This document shows positions 16,215 through 25,970 of a stretch of DNA of 43,541 nucleotides, piece by piece. The notes beneath the pieces are model-generated. The model did not search any database. It was not told the origin of the DNA and saw only the letters and a program-made list of their open reading frames with translations. The DNA is taken from NCBI GenBank assembly GCA_046566145.1, contig JBKHXF010000014.1:1-43541 (forward strand), given 5' to 3'. The stretch's first letter is position 1, and each line of letters begins with the position of its first letter. Made by a program: the position numbers and the translations under genes. This DNA is from JBKHXF01 sp046566145. GTDB lineage: Bacteria > Actinomycetota > Nitriliruptoria > Nitriliruptorales > Nitriliruptoraceae.

Positions 16215-17513
16215 TCAGGCGGGGGTGGCGGCCACGATCGCGTTGTAGCGCTCCAGCACCCGCAGCACGTACAGCTGCGTCTCGGTGATCGAGGGGACGC
16301 GGCCGTCCACGACCCGGCCCGGCCCCGCGTTGTAGGCGGCGAGCGCCAGGTCGACCTGGCCGAACCGGTCGAGCTGGATGCGCAGGTAGGTCGCGCCGCC
16401 GACGAGGTTCTGCCACGCGTCGTACGGGTCGACGCCGAGCCCACGGGCGGTGCCGGGCATGAGCTGCGCCAGCCCGATGGCACCGGCGTGGCTCACCGCG
16501 GTGGGGGAGAAGCCCGACTCGGTCCACACCAGCGCCGCGAGCAGGCGCGGGTCGACCCCGACGCCGGCGCCGGCGGCGTTGATCGCCGGGGCGAGGTCGC
16601 GACCACGGGGCGGCAGCGCCCCGGCCCAGGCGGGCATCGGGCCGTCCTGGGGGAGGGTCGTCACGTCGATCAGGACCGCGGCCGCGTCGACGGAGAGGCG
16701 CTGCACCTCCGCACGGAGCTGGCGCACGACCTCGGCCTGCGCCTCGGCGTCGGACTCGAACGCGGCGAGGATCGCGTCGCGCTCGGCCTGCTCGGCGCGC
16801 ACGGCCTCCACGGTGCGGGCCTGACGGGCCTGCAGCGCGGCGATCCGCTCCCGGACCCGGGCGGCCTCCCGGGCCTCCCGCTTCGCGCCGGCCCGGACGT
16901 CGGCGACCTCGGCGCGCGCGTCCACCTCGGCGAACGTGGCCGCACGGCTGGTGGCGACGGTGCGCTGCTGCTCGTCGACGAGCCACTCGGCCGCGTGGAC
17001 GGTCACGGCGATGTCGTGCAGGTCCTGCGAGCCGAGCCCGAGCCCGACCAGCGCCCGTCCCGCCGCCGGGCCGCGCTTGTAGGCGTCGACGGCCAGGTCG
17101 GCCAGCCGCTCCCGGTCGGCGGTGAACGCGGCGACGGCCGCGTCGAGCTCGTCGGTGGCCGCGAGGAGCTCGGCGGCGGCGGCGCGCTCCCGTGCGCTCG
17201 CCTCGAGCAGGGCGGCCTCGGCCGCCGCGAGGTCGGCCTCGATGGAGGCCAGCTCCGTCGCGGCGACGCGCAGCCGCGCCTCGGTGTCGTCGAGGGCGGC
17301 CCGAGCCTGGTCCACGGCGCGGCGCAGCTCGTCCAGCGACCGCGTGGCCCCGTCGAGCTGCGCACGCGACCGGGTCAGCGGGTCGTCGTCCTCGGCCTCG
17401 CTGCCTCCCTCGCCCCGCTCGGCCGCCGGCGCCGGGAGCCCGACGCCGAGCGCGGCAACGGCCAGCAGCGCGACCGTGGCGGTCGCACGACGGCGCGGTG
17501 CGCGACGGCGCAC
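16215..17513 (-). CDS. Exported coiled-coil lytic transglycosylase (SLT domain)
   Basis: 432 residues. GTG at 17513 has AGGAGA 7 nt upstream and begins a signal peptide (Arg-rich start, hydrophobic core ATVALLAVAALGVGL, cleavage near PAPAA). Residues about 45-290 are a long Ala/Glu/Arg heptad region, as in RipA/NlpC-type and PcsB-like coiled-coil wall proteins. The C-terminal ~110 residues are an SLT domain with catalytic E332 in WTESGF, then GAIGLAQLMPGTA and the AAYNAGPGRV motif that completes the substrate groove. The coiled coil probably docks to a membrane partner such as FtsEX; no such gene is nearby. The SLT domain should cleave glycan strands during growth or division. Confidence 0.9.
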   Translation of the reverse strand: MRRRAPRRRATATVALLAVAALGVGLPAPAAERGEGGSEAEDDDPLTRSRAQLDGATRSLDELRRAVDQARAALDDTEARLRVAATELASIEADLAAAEAALLEASARERAAAAELLAATDELDAAVAAFTADRERLADLAVDAYKRGPAAGRALVGLGLGSQDLHDIAVTVHAAEWLVDEQQRTVATSRAATFAEVDARAEVADVRAGAKREAREAARVRERIAALQARQARTVEAVRAEQAERDAILAAFESDAEAQAEVVRQLRAEVQRLSVDAAAVLIDVTTLPQDGPMPAWAGALPPRGRDLAPAINAAGAGVGVDPRLLAALVWTESGFSPTAVSHAGAIGLAQLMPGTARGLGVDPYDAWQNLVGGATYLRIQLDRFGQVDLALAAYNAGPGRVVDGRVPSITETQLYVLRVLERYNAIVAATPA

Positions 17514-17604
17514 GTGGGGTCTCCTGCGTGATCGGGCGGGCACGATGTCCGGATGGCCACCGGCCGGGAGTGTCGCACTCCCATCGGCACCGCCGACGCC
17601 CGGC

Positions 17605-17632
17605 TTGACCGGAGTGCACGGACCGCCACGCT
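17605..17632 (+). promoter_or_regulatory. Tentative promoter of the acylase gene
   Basis: TTGACC (17605-17610), a 16-bp spacer and CACGCT (17627-17632). The -35 match is good and the -10 match is poor. The rest of the 201-bp divergent region (17514-17714) shows no clear element. Confidence 0.3.
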
Positions 17633-17714
17633 GCGTGCCGTGGGGGTCCGGGGAGGAGCCACGGCCCCCGACGTGGAAACCCATCGGTATCCCGTCCCCG
17701 TCCCGAGGCCCACC

Positions 17715-20489
17715 GTGCTGCGCTCGCGCCTGCTCGCCCTGACCACCGCCGCCGCAGCGGCGGTCGCGCTCGTCCCCGGTGGCGCCGTCCAGGCCCAGGC
17801 CGGCGGGCTCCACGCCGCCGACACCCGGGCCGAGACCGTCCTGCCGCCGGGCAACTCGATGACCTACACGGCCGACGGGCAGGCCGCCGGCGCCGCGAGC
17901 GGGGACCCCGCCGCCTACGGCGCCAACGTCGACGACCAGCGCGAGCTCTACTGGTCCTACGGGTTCAAGGAGGGGCGCTTCCGGCCCGAGTGCGACGACC
18001 CGATCGTCCCGCGGCCGGGCGTGCGCATCTGCGCCGACGAGGGCGAGCTCGTCGAGGGCGTGTCCGGCTACGGCGTGCCCGCGGTGTACGGCGAGACCGA
18101 CGCGGACGTCTGGTACGGCGCCGGGTACGCGATCGCCCGCATCCGGCTGTTCCTCATCGACGCCATCCGCCGCACCGCCCGTGGCACGCTCGCCGAGCTG
18201 ACCGGTCCGGGGGGCGTGCCCGAGGACGTCGCGACCCGGGTCACGGGCTACACCGAGGCCGAGCTGCAGGGCTTCGAGGCCGGCCTCAGCACGCTCGCCC
18301 GCACCGCGCTCGAGGCCTACGTCGAGGGGGTCAACGACCGCATCGCGGAGGTGACCACCACGGCGCGGGCCGAGCTGCCCGCCGAGTACGCGCTGCTGGG
18401 CGTCGAGCCCGAACCCATCACCACGACCGACGTGCTCGCCGCCGGCGTGCTGATGACCCGCTTCGTCGCCTCCGACGGCGGCGGGGAGATGGCGAACGTC
18501 GCGGCGCTGCAGGCCCTGGAGGCCGAGCTCGGCGAGCGCGCCGGCCGCGACGCGTTCCTCGACCTGGTCTGGACCGAGGACGAGGAGGCCAGCGTCACGG
18601 TGCTGCGCGAGGAGGGGGTGTTCCCGCGGGTGGCCGGCCAGAGCGCCGCGGAGCGCCGTGCCGCGTTCGAGGCGATGGCGGACTGGGCCGTCGGGCTGCC
18701 GCAGACCATCGCCGAGGGCTCCGGCACCGGCGCCCACCCGGAGCCGATGGTCCCGACGATGGTCACGGTGCCGACCTCCGCGGACCCGGCCGCCACGGCG
18801 CGGGCGGCGCTCGAGGAGTGGCGCCGCTCGCTGTCCGGTGGCTCGTGGGGCGCGGCGATCGCGCCGTCACGCACGGCGGACGGCTCCACGCTGCTCGTGT
18901 CGCAGCCGCAGCTCGGGTTCGACCCGACGCTGCTGGTCGAGCTCGAGGTCCACGGTGGCGGCTACGACGCCCGCGGCACCACGGTCCCGGGCCTGCCGGT
19001 CGTCGGCATCGGCTACGGCGAGCGCACCGCGTGGGCGCTGACCACCGGCAACTCCAAGACCGTCGACTCCTTCGTCGAGGAGGTCCGGGAGACCGACGGG
19101 GTGCTCGAGTACCGCCACGACGGGGAGTGGAAGCCGGCCGAGTGCCGCACCGAGCAGGTCCGCTACCGCGCCGCCCCCGGGGGCGTCCCCGTCCCCGGTG
19201 ACGCGTTCGTCGAGGAGGTCGAGGCCTGCCGCACGGTCCACGGCCCGATCGTGGCGATCGACCTCGAGGCCGGGCTCGCGCGCTCCATCCAGTACGCCAT
19301 GTGGATGCGGGAGGTCGACACCGTCGAGGGCGTCCTCGCGTGGAACCGGGTCGACGACCTCGAGGGCTTCACCGCGGCGATGCGCCGGGTGACCTGGAAC
19401 GAGAACACCATCTACGCGGACGCCGACGGCAACATCGCCTACTGGCACCCCGGGTTGCACCACGTCCGGGACGAGCGCACCGACCTGCGCCTGCCGATCC
19501 CCGGCGGCGGCGAGCACGACCACGGCGGCTTCCTCGCGTTCGAGGACCTGCCGCAGGTGGTCAACCCCGCGCGCGGTTGGGTCGCCAACTGGAACAACAA
19601 GCCGGCGCACGGCTGGCTCGACGGGCAGGGGATCGGTGCGTCGTCGCTCCCGGCCGGCCGGGGCCACCGGCTCACCAACGTCGCCGACCAGCTCGAAGCC
19701 CGCGACGACTGGACCTTCGACCGGCTGCGCGAGCTCGACCGCCGCGCTGCGGAGCTCGACATCCGGCGGCGCGAGTTCGGTCCGCTCCTCGAGGCGATCG
19801 ACCGCGACGGGCTCACCGACCTGCAGGCGGCCGCCCTCGAGCTGCTCGTCGACGGCTGGGACGGCTCGGCCAACGGCCCCGGTGCCCAGATGGAGCACAC
19901 CTACGGCGACGAGGTCGCCACGGTCGGGCCCGCCCCGACCGTCTTCTCGGCGCTCATGACGGCGCTCGTGGACGAGGTCCTCGGCGGCGTCTCGCCGGGC
20001 TTCGACGACCTCGTCGCGCGGCAGTCCGCCGTCGGTCGGCACGTCTACGAGATGTCCACCCCGCTCAACCTGGTGCTGCGCGTGCTCGACCCGGCGGCAT
20101 CGTCGCTCGAGCCGTCCCGGGACTACACGGCCGGCCGCGACACCGACGCCGTCCTGCTCGCGGCGCTCGACGCGGCGCTCGTCGACCTCGGCGTCGAGGC
20201 GCCGGCCGACCTCGCCGCCCTCCGGGGCGAGTACGCCGTCGAGGCGGTCTGCTCGCCGACCGGGGTCATCGGGCCCTGCGGGACCATGCCGTTCCTCGAG
20301 CGTGGCACGTGGATCCACCAGGTCGGGTTCGGCGTGGCCGCGGCGGGCGACGGGGGCGACCGAGACGGGAGCGCCACGCCGGGTGGCCGGGCCCTGCCGG
20401 CGACCGGCGGAGGACGGGCCGCCCTCGGGCTCGGGCTCGTCCTGGTCGCCGGGCTCGCCCTGGCACGCGTGCGCCGGCGGGAGGGCTGA
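17715..20489 (+). CDS. Penicillin-acylase-family (S45) Ntn-hydrolase with LPXTG cell-wall anchor
   Basis: 924 residues. GTG at 17715 has GAGG at 6 nt and begins a signal peptide (LRSRLLALTTAAAAAVALV). The acylase fold runs through an alpha-chain with YGVPAVYGETDADVWYGAGY, the expected self-cleavage point near residue 377, and a beta-chain with conserved GYGERTAWALTTGNSK, TWNENTIYADADGNIAYW and VANWNNKP. At the expected nucleophile position the sequence is GG-SWGAAIAPSR, where the family usually has GSNxW; S377 is the likely N-terminal nucleophile after processing. The extreme C-terminus is LPATG (894-898), a hydrophobic stretch and ARVRRREG: a sortase sorting signal. Substrate could be acyl-homoserine lactones, cyclic lipopeptides or other amides. 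Two Cys pairs (CRTEQ..., ACRTV) may be disulfides. No sortase gene is adjacent. Confidence 0.87.
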   Translation: MLRSRLLALTTAAAAAVALVPGGAVQAQAGGLHAADTRAETVLPPGNSMTYTADGQAAGAASGDPAAYGANVDDQRELYWSYGFKEGRFRPECDDPIVPRPGVRICADEGELVEGVSGYGVPAVYGETDADVWYGAGYAIARIRLFLIDAIRRTARGTLAELTGPGGVPEDVATRVTGYTEAELQGFEAGLSTLARTALEAYVEGVNDRIAEVTTTARAELPAEYALLGVEPEPITTTDVLAAGVLMTRFVASDGGGEMANVAALQALEAELGERAGRDAFLDLVWTEDEEASVTVLREEGVFPRVAGQSAAERRAAFEAMADWAVGLPQTIAEGSGTGAHPEPMVPTMVTVPTSADPAATARAALEEWRRSLSGGSWGAAIAPSRTADGSTLLVSQPQLGFDPTLLVELEVHGGGYDARGTTVPGLPVVGIGYGERTAWALTTGNSKTVDSFVEEVRETDGVLEYRHDGEWKPAECRTEQVRYRAAPGGVPVPGDAFVEEVEACRTVHGPIVAIDLEAGLARSIQYAMWMREVDTVEGVLAWNRVDDLEGFTAAMRRVTWNENTIYADADGNIAYWHPGLHHVRDERTDLRLPIPGGGEHDHGGFLAFEDLPQVVNPARGWVANWNNKPAHGWLDGQGIGASSLPAGRGHRLTNVADQLEARDDWTFDRLRELDRRAAELDIRRREFGPLLEAIDRDGLTDLQAAALELLVDGWDGSANGPGAQMEHTYGDEVATVGPAPTVFSALMTALVDEVLGGVSPGFDDLVARQSAVGRHVYEMSTPLNLVLRVLDPAASSLEPSRDYTAGRDTDAVLLAALDAALVDLGVEAPADLAALRGEYAVEAVCSPTGVIGPCGTMPFLERGTWIHQVGFGVAAAGDGGDRDGSATPGGRALPATGGGRAALGLGLVLVAGLALARVRRREG

Positions 20490-20505
20490 CGCCCGGAGGG
20501 GCGAC

Positions 20506-20511
20506 TAGCGT
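20506..20511 (+). promoter_or_regulatory. Leaderless-type -10 box before the GNAT remnant
   Basis: TAGCGT is followed by 7 nt and a GTG at 20519, the same spacing as the leaderless genes in this window. Confidence 0.4.
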
Positions 20512-20518
20512 CCCGCGC

Positions 20519-20667
20519 GTGCCCACCCTGCACCCCGCCGTCGCCCAGGGCGGGCGCTGTACGCGTCCATCGGCTTCGAGGAGGAGCGCATCCTGGTGCC
20601 GTGGCGACGGGGCTCTCCGGCCCGCGTGACGCCGATCGCTGCGCCGCGCGGGGACCCGCTCAGCTGA
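20519..20667 (+). pseudogene. Remnant of a GNAT acetyltransferase gene
   Basis: The GTG at 20519, placed 7 nt after TAGCGT, reads MPTLHPAVAQGGR. In a different frame (from about 20557 to TGA 20665-20667) the sequence reads LYASIGFEEERILVPWRR, which is the typical C-terminal strand of a GNAT acetyltransferase (LY-S-GFEE). The acetyl-CoA-binding loop and the rest of the fold are missing and a frame change joins the two parts, so this looks like a decayed gene that kept its start region and its end. The segment overlaps the stop codon of the next minus-strand gene. The call rests on a short match and is tentative. Confidence 0.45.
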
Positions 20668-20992
20668 TGCGCCGCTCCCGGTCCTCCCAGTCGGGGGAGT
20701 AGGGCACCAGAGGGGGCTGCGTGCCCTTGCCGTGCGACCCGTTGCCCGGGACGAACCACAGCGGGGGCGCGGTCGTGTCCCGCTGCTCGAACACGATCTC
20801 CGCCAGCGCGGCGAACACGAGCCGCAGCACCGCGAGCCCGCCGACCACCATCGCCAGGCCCAACGCCACCGGCGCGATCCACGCCCGGGTCCCCGGTGCG
20901 GGAGGCAGCGACCCGCTGGCGACGACGGCGCCGCTGGCCACGAGGGCGAGCCCAGCGGCCGTGGCCACGGCGACCCCGAACGTCCGACCCAC
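20660..20992 (-). CDS. Small two-helix membrane protein of unknown function (paralog of the next gene)
   Basis: 110 residues. The GTG at 20992 is chosen over a farther GTG at 21022 because GGAGGGG lies at a good distance before it. Two hydrophobic segments (about 5-27 and 38-60) are followed by a cytosolic tail. After helix 2 comes ALAEIV (62-67); the protein ends in YSPDWEDRERRIS. The next minus-strand gene has the same layout: two hydrophobic segments, ALAEIV, and the ending YSADWQDQARRIA, so the two are tandem duplicates. The tail here has an insert of about 11 residues (GNGSHGKGTQP region). No known domain was recognised. Confidence 0.7.
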   Translation of the reverse strand: MGRTFGVAVATAAGLALVASGAVVASGSLPPAPGTRAWIAPVALGLAMVVGGLAVLRLVFAALAEIVFEQRDTTAPPLWFVPGNGSHGKGTQPPLVPYSPDWEDRERRIS

Positions 20993-21034
20993 CGATCCAC
21001 CCCTCCAGCTCCGGACCGCCACGGGCTGGCGCGC

Positions 21035-21040
21035 ATCCTA
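21035..21040 (-). promoter_or_regulatory. -10 box of the 110-aa membrane protein gene
   Basis: TAGGAT on the minus strand, about 42 nt before the GTG at 20992, lies in the gap between the two paralogous membrane genes. It suggests they are not transcribed only together. Confidence 0.35.
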
Positions 21041-21083
21041 GGGGCGGGTCGGGCCGTTCGCGCGTCGGGTGACCGCGGCGACC

Positions 21084-21356
21084 TCAGGCGATGCGGCGCG
21101 CCTGGTCCTGCCAGTCGGCCGAGTAGGGCGCGGGGCCGTCCCAGAACGGGGCCATGGTGGCGGCATCGAGCTGTCCGACCACGATCTCGGCCAGCGCCGG
21201 CAGGGTTCGTCGCACCGCCCAGACACCGAGGGCGGCGAGGAGGACGCCCGCGACGGCGCTGGCCGGCGCGACCGCGCTGCTGCTGAGCCAGACGCCGGTG
21301 AGCGTCGCGGCGGTGCCGGTGAGGGTGGCGAGGACGGTGGTGGTGGTGCGGAGCAT
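21084..21356 (-). CDS. Small two-helix membrane protein of unknown function
   Basis: 90 residues. ATG at 21356 has GGGAGG 6 nt upstream. Hydrophobic segments at about 8-28 and 32-49, then ALAEIV (54-59) and a charged end, YSADWQDQARRIA. It is the shorter member of a tandem pair with the 110-aa protein at 20660-20992. No signal-peptide cleavage site is obvious, so both helices probably stay in the membrane with the conserved tail in the cytosol. Function unknown. The region 21357-21496 upstream, before the stop of the ABC-F gene, shows no other gene. Confidence 0.7.
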   Translation of the reverse strand: MLRTTTTVLATLTGTAATLTGVWLSSSAVAPASAVAGVLLAALGVWAVRRTLPALAEIVVGQLDAATMAPFWDGPAPYSADWQDQARRIA

Positions 21357-21496
21357 GGCGGGCCTCCCGGGGGGTGTGGCGGTCGAGGTGGACCCCGACC
21401 TGCACCACCCACCCTCCCCGACGAGCGCCGCGCGCACCGTGCCCGGGGTGACGCCCGTTGCGTGTCGCGCGCGACACACCGAGGGAGCGGCGCGCG

Positions 21497-23263
21497 TCAG
21501 TCGACGCTGAGCTCGAGCCAGCGCTCCTCGGCCGCCTCGAGCTCCGACTCCACGGCCCGCAGCGCCTCGGTCAGCTTCGCCAGCCGGGCGTGGTCGGTCG
21601 CCGCGGTCGCCAGGGCCGCGTGCAGCTCCTCGCGCATCCCGCCGAGCTTCTCGACCCGCGCCTCGACGCTGCGCAGCTCCTTCATGCGGGCCTGGCGCCG
21701 GCGGTTGTCCTCCGCCGACGCCGACGGCGCGCGCCGGGCCGCCGCGTCGGTCGTCTCCTGCGCCCGCCGGCGCCGCTCGGCCACCTCGCGGTAGGCGTTC
21801 CAGTCGAGGTGGCGCTCCACCGTCCCGTCGGGCGCGAGCGCCAGCAGGTGGTCGGTGAGCCGGTCGAGCACGAAGCGGTCGTGCGACGCGACCAGCAGCG
21901 TCCCCGAGAAGCCGTCGAGGTGGTCCTCGAGCCGTGCGAGCGTGTCGAGGTCGAGGTCGTTGGTGGGCTCGTCGAGCACCAGGACGTTCGGGGCCTGCAC
22001 GAGCAGGTGCAGCAGGGCGAGCCGCCGGCGCTCCCCGCCCGAGAGCTTGGCGGTCGAGGCGCGCTGGAGCCGCCCGTCGAAGCCGAAGCGCTCGGCGAGC
22101 TTCTCGGCGGTCAGGGTGTCGCCGTTGGCGAGGGGGATCCGGTCCCCGACGTCGAGGATCGTGTCGAGGACGCTGCGCTCCACGGGCGCGACGCGGGCCT
22201 CCTGCTCGTACACGCCGAGCTCGACCGTGGTGCCGTGCTTCACCGTGCCCGACAGCGGCGCGAGCTGCCCGGTCAGCAGCCGCAGGAGCGTGGTCTTGCC
22301 CGCGCCGTTCGGGCCCACGATCCCGATGCGATCGCCCGGCCCGACGAGCAGGTCCACGTCGCGCACGACCGGGACGCCGTCGTACCCGGCCGACGCGCCC
22401 TCGACGGTGATCACGTCGGAGCCGAGCCGCCGGCGGCCCGTGCCGAGCTGGAGCTGGCCTCGCTCGCCCTCCGGTGTCGCCGCCTGCAGCGCCTGCGCCT
22501 GCTCCACCCGGAACCTGGGCTTGGAGGTGCGCGCCTTGGGGCCCCGCCGCAGCCAGGCGATCTCCTTGCGCAGCAGGTTCTGGCGCCGTGCCTCCATCGC
22601 GCCCGACTGCCGCACCCGCTCGGCGCGGGCCTCGAGCAGGTCCGAGTAGCTGCCCTCGTGCCAGTACACGGAGCCGCGGCCCGAGCGGCGGTCGCCGAGC
22701 GGGTCGATCTCGAGCATCCGCTCGACGAGCCGCTCCAGCATCTCGCGGTCGTGGGTCACCACGAGCAGCCCGCAGGCACGCGAGCGCAGGGTGTCCTCGA
22801 GCCACGCGATGGTCTCGACGTCGAGGTGGTTGGTCGGCTCGTCGAGCACGAGCAGGTCCGCCGGCGGCAGCAGCGTGATGGTGAGCGCCACCCGCCGGCG
22901 CTGGCCCCCGGACATGGCGCTCGTCGGCAGGTCGAGGGGCACCCCGAGCCGGGCCAGCATCGCCTCGGCCTCGTGCCGTGGCACGGTGTGGTCGGTCGCC
23001 TCGTCCACGGCGTCGAGGGCCGGCAGGTCCGGCAGCGCCGGGTCCTGGGGCAGGTAGGCGATGCGCGCCCCGGTCGCCGTGATGACCTCGCCCTCGTCGG
23101 GCTCCTCGGCGCCGGCGAGGATGCGCAGCAGCGTCGTCTTCCCCGAGCCGTTGGGCCCGACGACGCCCACCCGGTCGGAGGTGGTGAGGCCGAGCGACAC
23201 GTCGGCGAACAGGGTGCGCCCGTCGTGGGTCTTCGACAGGCCGGAGGCGGAGAGGACGTGCAT
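21497..23263 (-). CDS. ABC-F family ATPase (duplicated ABC domains, no membrane part)
   Basis: 588 residues. Two ABC ATPase domains: Walker A GPNGSGKTT and GPNGAGKTT, signatures MSGGQRRR and LSGGERRR, and Walker B with the ABC-F hallmark LVLDEPTNHLD and LVLDEPTNDLD. A charged interdomain linker (ARAERVRQSGAMEARRQNLL) and a C-terminal coiled coil (about 500-588) are both typical of ABC-F proteins that act on the ribosome E site, including translation factors and antibiotic-resistance factors; which of these applies is not decidable here. Start at ATG 23263, which is 7 nt from TACCCT with no Shine-Dalgarno sequence, so it is probably leaderless. It is divergent from the 161-aa protein gene across only 25 bp. 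Confidence 0.92.
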   Translation of the reverse strand: MHVLSASGLSKTHDGRTLFADVSLGLTTSDRVGVVGPNGSGKTTLLRILAGAEEPDEGEVITATGARIAYLPQDPALPDLPALDAVDEATDHTVPRHEAEAMLARLGVPLDLPTSAMSGGQRRRVALTITLLPPADLLVLDEPTNHLDVETIAWLEDTLRSRACGLLVVTHDREMLERLVERMLEIDPLGDRRSGRGSVYWHEGSYSDLLEARAERVRQSGAMEARRQNLLRKEIAWLRRGPKARTSKPRFRVEQAQALQAATPEGERGQLQLGTGRRRLGSDVITVEGASAGYDGVPVVRDVDLLVGPGDRIGIVGPNGAGKTTLLRLLTGQLAPLSGTVKHGTTVELGVYEQEARVAPVERSVLDTILDVGDRIPLANGDTLTAEKLAERFGFDGRLQRASTAKLSGGERRRLALLHLLVQAPNVLVLDEPTNDLDLDTLARLEDHLDGFSGTLLVASHDRFVLDRLTDHLLALAPDGTVERHLDWNAYREVAERRRRAQETTDAAARRAPSASAEDNRRRQARMKELRSVEARVEKLGGMREELHAALATAATDHARLAKLTEALRAVESELEAAEERWLELSVD

Positions 23264-23270
23264 GGGGCGG

Positions 23271-23280
23271 AGGGTACGGT
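23271..23280. promoter_or_regulatory. Overlapping divergent -10 boxes serving two leaderless genes
   Basis: AGGGTACGGT carries TACCCT on the minus strand (23271-23276), ending 7 nt before the ATG at 23263, and TACGGT on the plus strand (23275-23280), ending 8 nt before the ATG at 23289. The two hexamers share the central TA. No -35 match was seen for either. Confidence 0.6.
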
Positions 23281-23288
23281 CGCGCGCC

Positions 23289-23774
23289 ATGGACCCCGCA
23301 CCCGCCCCGTCGCCGGACCCGGCCACGCCGACCGTGCTGTCGGCCCTGCTCCTCGAGGACAAGCCGGTCCTGGCCGTGGACACCGACCCCACCGAGGCGG
23401 GGGCCACGCGCGGGCCCCTCACCGCGGAGGCCGACCCGCTCCCGTGGTCGCTGCTCGCCCACGGGATGCGCCTGCTGCCGGGCTTCCTCGGGGTCGCCAT
23501 GCCCGAGGACGGCGTCGACGTGGTGCTCCGCCTGCGGGGCAACGCGCTCGTCCTCGCCACGGTGACCGGCCACGACGTCCTCGCCGTGCCGGTCGACGAC
23601 CTCCCCGCCGGCTACCTCGACGCGGTGCAGACCCACGGCGGGGCGCTCGCGTTCCTCGGCCGGGGGATGGGCGTCCACGACGCGGACGACGCCCGCGCCG
23701 CCGCCACCGCCCTGCACGCCGCCGCCGGCGCGGGCCGGGTCGTCGGCGGGATCGTCGGCCTCTGCGTCATCTGA
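23289..23774 (+). CDS. Protein of unknown function, paralog of the 162-aa protein at 10477
   Basis: 161 residues with a Pro/Ala-rich first 15. Start at ATG 23289, 8 nt after TACGGT and without a Shine-Dalgarno sequence (leaderless). It aligns over its length with the 162-aa protein: PVLAVD, RLLPGFLGV (61-69), AFLGRGMGV (121-129) and AAAGAGRVVGGIVG (144-157). No signal peptide, membrane helix or catalytic motif was recognised. It lies between two ABC-F genes. A link to translation or ribosome-associated functions would be guesswork, but a shared promoter region with one ABC-F gene and proximity to the other make co-regulation possible. Confidence 0.7.
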   Translation: MDPAPAPSPDPATPTVLSALLLEDKPVLAVDTDPTEAGATRGPLTAEADPLPWSLLAHGMRLLPGFLGVAMPEDGVDVVLRLRGNALVLATVTGHDVLAVPVDDLPAGYLDAVQTHGGALAFLGRGMGVHDADDARAAATALHAAAGAGRVVGGIVGLCVI

Positions 23775-23880
23775 CGCCCTGAACCAGCCGACACACCGGT
23801 CGAGGAGATCGTCCCGCGTCGCGTCCTGCTCGTCGAGGTCGCGCGGGCGGTGGTGGTGCGGGGGCATCCCGCGGGCCTCG

Positions 23881-23886
23881 TACCCT
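23881..23886 (+). promoter_or_regulatory. Leaderless -10 box for the second ABC-F gene
   Basis: TACCCT is followed by 8 nt and the ATG at 23895. No Shine-Dalgarno sequence is present. The remaining gap 23775-23880 shows nothing recognisable. Confidence 0.5.
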
Positions 23887-23894
23887 GCGCCGTC

Positions 23895-25961
<2,067 letters not shown>

Positions 25962-25970
25962 GCTCTCGCG

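Noticed and set aside
18867..20318. Long open frame antisense to the acylase gene
   Set aside because: Shadow of strong codon bias; no start signals or domains.
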